Below, piece by piece: positions 60,022 through 64,000 of a stretch of DNA of 64,000 nt. Position 1 is the first letter of the stretch. Each line of letters begins with the position of its first letter. Location: positions 1-64,000 of the forward strand of contig NZ_JAANAS010000033.1 in assembly GCF_011089875.1 (NCBI RefSeq), written 5' to 3'. The position numbers were made by a program, and so were the translations under genes. The notes under the pieces are model-generated. The model was not told the DNA's origin and did not search any database. It was given only the letters and a program-made list of their open reading frames with translations. The stretch comes from Psychroflexus maritimus. GTDB taxonomy: Bacteria; Bacteroidota; Bacteroidia; Flavobacteriales; Flavobacteriaceae.

Positions 60022-61464
60022 TTAGAACTCCGCATTTTGTGGTGTTCTAGGATAAGGAATTACATCTCTAATATTAGTCATTCCTGTGGCAAATAAAACC
60101 AAACGCTCAAAACCTAATCCAAAGCCACTATGTTTACAAGTGCCAAATTTACGAGTCTCAAGATACCACCATAATTCTTTGGGGTCTATTGCTAAGGCTT
60201 TCATTTTTTCTACTAATACTTCATAGCGTTCTTCCCGTTGCGAACCTCCCACCATTTCTCCAATTCCAGGAAACAAAACATCCATGGCTCTTACTGTTTT
60301 TCCATCTTCATTTAGACGCATATAAAATGCTTTTATAGAGGCTGGATAATCAAATAAAATAACTGGACATTTAAAGTGTTTTTCAACTAAATATCTTTCA
60401 TGTTCACTTTGTAAATCGGCTCCCCACTCTTCAATTAAGTAATTGAATTTTTTCTTTTTATTAGGCTTCGAATTTTTAAGGATATCAATGGCTTCAGTAT
60501 AACTAACTCGTTTAAAGTTGTTTTCAATAACAAAGTTTAGCTTTTCGCGAAGCGGCATTGGAGAACGTTGTTCTTTAGGTTTGTTTTTTTCTTCGTCAAG
60601 CAACCTATTTTCTAAAAATTCTAAATCTTTAGGGCAATTTTTAACAATGTAATTAAGCACGTATTTAATGAATTCTTCAGCTAAATCCATATTTCCATCT
60701 AACTCACAAAATGCCATCTCTGGCTCAATCATCCAGAATTCGGCTAAATGCCTTGACGTATTCGAATTTTCTGCTCTAAAGGTTGGCCCAAATGTATAAA
60801 CATCGCTTAAGCCTAAAGCAAAAGTTTCAGCTTCTAATTGACCACTTACTGTTAAGTTTGTTTCCTTTCCGAAAAAATCCTGACTAAAATCAACTTCACC
60901 TTGCTCTGTAGTAGGAATGTTTTTTAAATCGAAGTTAGTTACTTTAAAGGTTTCTCCTGCTCCCTCAGCATCAGATCCTGTAATAATTGGAGTGTGTACA
61001 TAGTTGAAGCCTTTTTGTTGAAAGAAATCATGCACAGCAAATGAAAGCTTTGACCGCAAACGCATAACCGCGCCAAAGGTATTTGTCCTAACCCGAAGAT
61101 GGGCTTGTTCTCTTAATTTCTCTAAACTGTGTTTTTTAGGGGAAAGTATAGTTTTTCGAACCTCTTCAGGATCGGCTTTCCCTAAAACAGTTAGCTCACT
61201 TATTTGTATTTCAACGCGTTGTCCACGCCCTTGACTTTCTTGAAGAACTCCTTTAATTTCAAGTGCTGCTCCAATGTTTATATCGTTAATTATTGCTTCA
61301 GAAGTATGCTCAAAATCTAAAACACATTGCAAATTTTGCAAGCAAGATCCATCGTTTAAAGCAATAAACTGATTGTTTCTAAATGATTTCACCCAGCCAT
61401 AAACAATAAATTCTTTTAAAATGTCACTACACTCTAGTACTTCAGCAATTTTTTTTCTGATCAT
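60022..61464 (-). CDS. asnS: asparaginyl-tRNA synthetase
   Basis: Charges tRNA-Asn (480 residues, class IIb). The OB-fold N-terminus has FIVYGWVKSFRNNQFIALND, followed by the synthetase core with TFGPTFRAENSNTSRHLAEF (motif 2, near 230) and GFGLGFERLVLFATGMTNI (motif 3, near 455). An insert around LEEWGADLQSEHERYLVEKH fits bacterial AsnRS. Single gene. The promoter is TATCTTTG at 61488-61495, 23 nt before the ATG. Its presence means that Asn-tRNA is made directly. Confidence 0.97.
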   Translation of the reverse strand: MIRKKIAEVLECSDILKEFIVYGWVKSFRNNQFIALNDGSCLQNLQCVLDFEHTSEAIINDINIGAALEIKGVLQESQGRGQRVEIQISELTVLGKADPEEVRKTILSPKKHSLEKLREQAHLRVRTNTFGAVMRLRSKLSFAVHDFFQQKGFNYVHTPIITGSDAEGAGETFKVTNFDLKNIPTTEQGEVDFSQDFFGKETNLTVSGQLEAETFALGLSDVYTFGPTFRAENSNTSRHLAEFWMIEPEMAFCELDGNMDLAEEFIKYVLNYIVKNCPKDLEFLENRLLDEEKNKPKEQRSPMPLREKLNFVIENNFKRVSYTEAIDILKNSKPNKKKKFNYLIEEWGADLQSEHERYLVEKHFKCPVILFDYPASIKAFYMRLNEDGKTVRAMDVLFPGIGEMVGGSQREERYEVLVEKMKALAIDPKELWWYLETRKFGTCKHSGFGLGFERLVLFATGMTNIRDVIPYPRTPQNAEF

Positions 61465-61487
61465 CTTTCTTCATTTTTAAAGCGCTG

Positions 61488-61495
61488 CAAAGATA
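61488..61495 (-). promoter_or_regulatory. -7 element TATCTTTG of asnS
   Basis: An exact TAnnTTTG match followed by C on the minus strand, 23 nt before the asnS ATG. Confidence 0.65.
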
Positions 61496-61578
61496 GTTTT
61501 ATATATGAATTTAGCAAAGTTTAGGCTAGAATCAAATAGTTGATTAAACAAAAAACCACTACCTAAACCTTACAAATC

Positions 61579-61609
61579 TTGCTTAGTTTATCCCTAAAAC
61601 CTATCTTTG
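61579..61609 (+). promoter_or_regulatory. promoter of queD, both elements
   Basis: TTG at 61579-61581 and TATCTTTG at 61602-61609, separated by 20 bp, followed by C. The ATG is 18 nt further on. It is the most complete promoter seen in the window. Confidence 0.65.
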
Positions 61610-61627
61610 CAAAATAATTAAACAAGC

Positions 61628-62080
61628 ATGTCTAAGATTAGAATAACGAAAGAGTTTAGCTTTGAAACAGCACACGCATTGCATGGCTATGATGGCAAAT
61701 GTAAAAATATTCATGGGCATAGTTACAAACTTTCTGTAACCGTAATTGGTAAGCCTATTGATGATCTTACGCATGTAAAGTGTGGAATGGTAATTGATTT
61801 TGGCGACTTAAAAAAAATTGTTAAATCTGAAGTAGTTGATGTCTGGGACCACGCAATTATTTTGAACAAAAACACCCCTCATTTACACCTCGCTAAGCAA
61901 CTAAAAGAGCTTGGTAACAATGTTGTTTTGGTTGATTACCAGCCCACTAGTGAAAAAATGATTGAAGATTTTGCCCATCGCATTTCAACTCAACTTCCAA
62001 ACCACATTCAGTTGCATTCTCTTCAGTTAAGAGAAACCGAAACCGCTTACGCTACTTGGTACGCCGAAGACCAAGTTTAA
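61628..62080 (+). CDS. queD: 6-carboxytetrahydropterin synthase (QueD family)
   Basis: A 6-pyruvoyl-tetrahydropterin synthase-like enzyme of 150 residues, most likely QueD of queuosine synthesis. The zinc ligands are His16 in FETAHALHGYD and the pair in KNIHGHSYKLSV. The catalytic Asp/His is in VWDHAIILNKN near 78, and the terminal Glu is in LRETETAYATWY near 140. The C-x3-HGHS-type Cys is in YDGKCKNIHGH. No other queuosine genes adjoin. Confidence 0.92.
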   Translation: MSKIRITKEFSFETAHALHGYDGKCKNIHGHSYKLSVTVIGKPIDDLTHVKCGMVIDFGDLKKIVKSEVVDVWDHAIILNKNTPHLHLAKQLKELGNNVVLVDYQPTSEKMIEDFAHRISTQLPNHIQLHSLQLRETETAYATWYAEDQV

Positions 62081-62366
62081 GTCTTCTTCATCATAATATA
62101 AAACAGTTCAATTCCAGCAAATCTATCAGGAATAATTTGTTTTCATTTGTCTGCTGAAGTGATTTTACGCTTGTTAGTTCGCTTGCTCGTTGTCTATTCG
62201 CAAATCATGTAATGTTTACTAAGTCCTTACTTGAATTAATTCAGTATTTTTTTCCGCAACAAGCTTGCTAATTACTATTCAACCTAGAAGAAAAGAAAAA
62301 AATTAACACTTGTTAGTTTTGTAAAGTGGACTAAAATTGTAGTTTTAAAAAAAATATTTATAGAAT
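62081..62366. other. intergenic region, no gene seen
   Basis: 286 bp. Apart from the promoter-like element of the M36 gene, no feature is recognised. Confidence 0.5.
62314..62321 (+). promoter_or_regulatory. -7 element TAGTTTTG of the M36 peptidase gene
   Basis: An exact TAnnTTTG match, 45 nt before the ATG. Confidence 0.45.
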
Positions 62367-64000
62367 ATGACTTTAAGTAAATTATTCACTTTTTTTTTGA
62401 TTTTATTTGTCTTTCAATCTAATGCTCAACGTTATGAAGAAAGCATTTTAAATTATTTATCAGATCATTATGCTTCTGAAGGCCTTACCCCTCAAGATGT
62501 TGAGGAGGTCAAAATTTTGAGTAGCCATTATTCTCAAAGTATGGACGTTCAGTTGGTTTATGCAGCTCAAGCCATAAACGGTGTTCCTGTTTTCAATGCT
62601 ATTGGCAGTTTTGCTGTTAGAGAAGGTCGAGTTTTGCACTTTGCACATTCATACCAAACTAATCTCCACTCTAGAGTTGGTTCACTGCAGCCAGGCTTAA
62701 GTCCTGTAGAAGCGATTAATTTTGCCGCACAACAACTTGAAATAGACAGCCCTCTAGGCCTAGAAGTTACTGAGGCTAAAGGAACAACCGAATTTATTTA
62801 CACTACCGGAAACATCTCTCATGACCCTATTCCTGTTAGACTTGTATTGCAACCTAATTACAATCCTCAAGTCGAGGATGATACTATTCGATTGGCTTGG
62901 GATGTAGCTATTCATACCGATGAAAGTTGGTGGAGTGTTAGAGTAGATGCATCAACTGGACAAATCATTGAAAAACACAATTGGACGCTAACCTGTGAAT
63001 TTGGCCATAATCATGCAGATGATAACCTAAACTATAAACAGCCAAAGCTTCAAAATTTAGGTTTAGAACGAGTTGGCTCCCCAACGTTAAATAATTTTAA
63101 TGCTGCTACAGCTACTGAAAACGATCCTACCACTTCACCTAACTCGTACAAAGCCTATCCGCTGGGCGTAGAATCTCCTAATCATGGAAATCGAACTCTT
63201 TTAATTGACCCCGCCGATGAGGATGCTTCGCCTTTTGGATGGCATGATACCGATGGAATTCCTGGTGCTGAACACACCATAACACGTGGTAATAATGTTT
63301 GGGCAAAAGAAGATAGAAGCGGAACAAATGGAGCAGGGTATGCTCCAGATGGAGGAGAGGATCTTATTTTTGATTTCCCGTTAGCTTTTGATGCCCCGCC
63401 AGAAATTTATGAAGACGCCGCTATTACCAACCTGTTTGTATGGAATAATTTGGTTCATGACGTATGGCATTATTACGGTTTTGATGAAGCTGCAGGAAAT
63501 TTTCAAGCAACGAATTATTCAGGCGAAGGCGTAGAAGATGATTTTGTTTTTGCCGATGCACAAGACGGTGGAGGAATAAATAACGCTAACTTTGCAACAC
63601 CTCCAGATGGATTTAACCCCAGAATGCAAATGTTTTTATGGAACACTGCTGGAGAACCTGATTCAGTATTGAGCTTCAATAGTCCAACTGCTTTAGAAGG
63701 AAGCATGAATGTAGCTTTGCCTTCCGGATTTGGCCCTCCTATATCAACCGAGCCAATTACTCAAGATTTAGTCCTGGTGGTAGATGAGTTCCAAAATCAG
63801 ATAGATCCGTATTTGGCTTGTGAAGAAATTGCTAACCCACAGGACTTAGAGAATAAAATTGCTGTGATTAGAAGAGGAAGCTGTACGTTTGTTTCTAAAA
63901 TAGAAAAAGCACAAGAAGAAGGAGCCGTAGCCGTAATTATTGTGAATAACGAAGGAGGGCCACCTATCAATATGGGAGGTGATTCTGATAATATCGAAAT
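62367..64000 (+). CDS. M36 (fungalysin-type) metallopeptidase, 3' end outside the window
   Basis: An open frame from the ATG at 62367 to the window end (544 codons, no stop). It has a signal peptide (about 1-21, FLILFVFQSNAQ) and an FTP-type propeptide (VYAAQAINGVPVFNAIGSFAV, near 65-85). The M36 catalytic region begins with TNLFVWNNLVHDVWHYYGF near 355 and DEAAGNFQATNYSGEG. A PA domain is inserted (CEEIANPQDLENKIAVIRRG, near 495). The HExxH zinc motif should lie beyond the edge. Relatives in this phylum usually carry a C-terminal T9SS sorting domain. It is probably a secreted or cell-surface protease. Confidence 0.88.
   Translation, partial: MTLSKLFTFFLILFVFQSNAQRYEESILNYLSDHYASEGLTPQDVEEVKILSSHYSQSMDVQLVYAAQAINGVPVFNAIGSFAVREGRVLHFAHSYQTNLHSRVGSLQPGLSPVEAINFAAQQLEIDSPLGLEVTEAKGTTEFIYTTGNISHDPIPVRLVLQPNYNPQVEDDTIRLAWDVAIHTDESWWSVRVDASTGQIIEKHNWTLTCEFGHNHADDNLNYKQPKLQNLGLERVGSPTLNNFNAATATENDPTTSPNSYKAYPLGVESPNHGNRTLLIDPADEDASPFGWHDTDGIPGAEHTITRGNNVWAKEDRSGTNGAGYAPDGGEDLIFDFPLAFDAPPEIYEDAAITNLFVWNNLVHDVWHYYGFDEAAGNFQATNYSGEGVEDDFVFADAQDGGGINNANFATPPDGFNPRMQMFLWNTAGEPDSVLSFNSPTALEGSMNVALPSGFGPPISTEPITQDLVLVVDEFQNQIDPYLACEEIANPQDLENKIAVIRRGSCTFVSKIEKAQEEGAVAVIIVNNEGGPPINMGGDSDNIE

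Overview
The window is chromosomal DNA from a low-GC marine-type member of the Bacteroidota, most likely a flavobacterium (class Flavobacteriia, probably family Flavobacteriaceae). Evidence: a T9SS type A sorting domain, DUF3098 and DUF4270 proteins, a split F-ATPase locus with only beta and a short epsilon, M13/M36/M6-like secreted peptidases, paired ExbD proteins, a RadA/PanC/PanD cluster, and many -7 promoter elements of the Bacteroidota type TAnnTTTG. Shine-Dalgarno sequences are mostly weak or absent, as is usual for the phylum. I see no prophage, no complete insertion sequence, no CRISPR array and no rRNA; one tRNA-Ser(GGA) is present.

Layout. 0.2-4.4 kb: serine hydrolase, HupE/UreJ-like membrane protein, dCMP deaminase and a C-terminal processing protease. 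4.4-4.85 kb is a gene-free stretch with several small palindromes. 4.85-8.5 kb (minus): ftsX-DUF3098-truB-membrane MutS-like operon. 8.7-9.8 kb: SPFH protein plus a tiny Arc/MetJ-type DNA-binding protein. 9.9-12.6 kb: ligase-associated exonuclease and ATP-dependent DNA ligase, with a long perfect inverted repeat between them. 12.8-15.6 kb is the most accessory part: a receiver-like orphan preceded by a 10-bp tandem repeat, and a T9SS surface protein with a tiny membrane-tailed partner. 15.9-26.5 kb: trhO, an M6-like lipoprotein protease, a TPR protein, greA, a Rieske-fold lipoprotein, an orphan ABC ATPase, tatA and lysS. 26.6-32 kb: M13 peptidase, enoyl-CoA hydratase, NtrY-like histidine kinase and hemJ. 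32.3-37.1 kb (minus): panC-panD-flippase-like-esterase-like-radA operon. 37.2-41.4 kb: starch synthase-like protein, DUF4270 lipoprotein and glmS. 41.6-47.2 kb: atpD-atpC, leuS and a zinc peptidase. 47.3-54.4 kb: ALDH7 dehydrogenase, fabH-accB-accC, retropepsin-like protein, tatD and ansA. 54.4-57.8 kb: tRNA-Ser, the exbB-X-exbD-exbD operon and an outer-membrane barrel. 57.8-64 kb: PAP2-like protein, rpoN, asnS, queD and the 5' part of an M36 fungalysin-type peptidase cut by the window end.

How the parts fit. Most genes are housekeeping: translation (lysS, leuS, asnS, truB, trhO, tRNA-Ser), transcription (greA, rpoN), envelope energy and export (exbBDD, tatA, ftsX), fatty acid and pantothenate synthesis (fabH-accBC, panCD), and DNA maintenance (radA, ligase/exonuclease, MutS-like). 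No gene cluster here looks like a complete new defence or mobile system. The most interesting signals are non-coding: an attenuator-like terminator at the start of the greA leader; two diverged copies of a ~160-bp MITE-like element with terminal inverted repeats; a perfect 27-bp-arm inverted repeat that forms the 3' end of the exonuclease gene; a 10-bp tandem repeat array; a 46-nt palindrome ahead of rpoN; and several start codons only 3-6 nt after a -7 element, which implies leaderless mRNAs.
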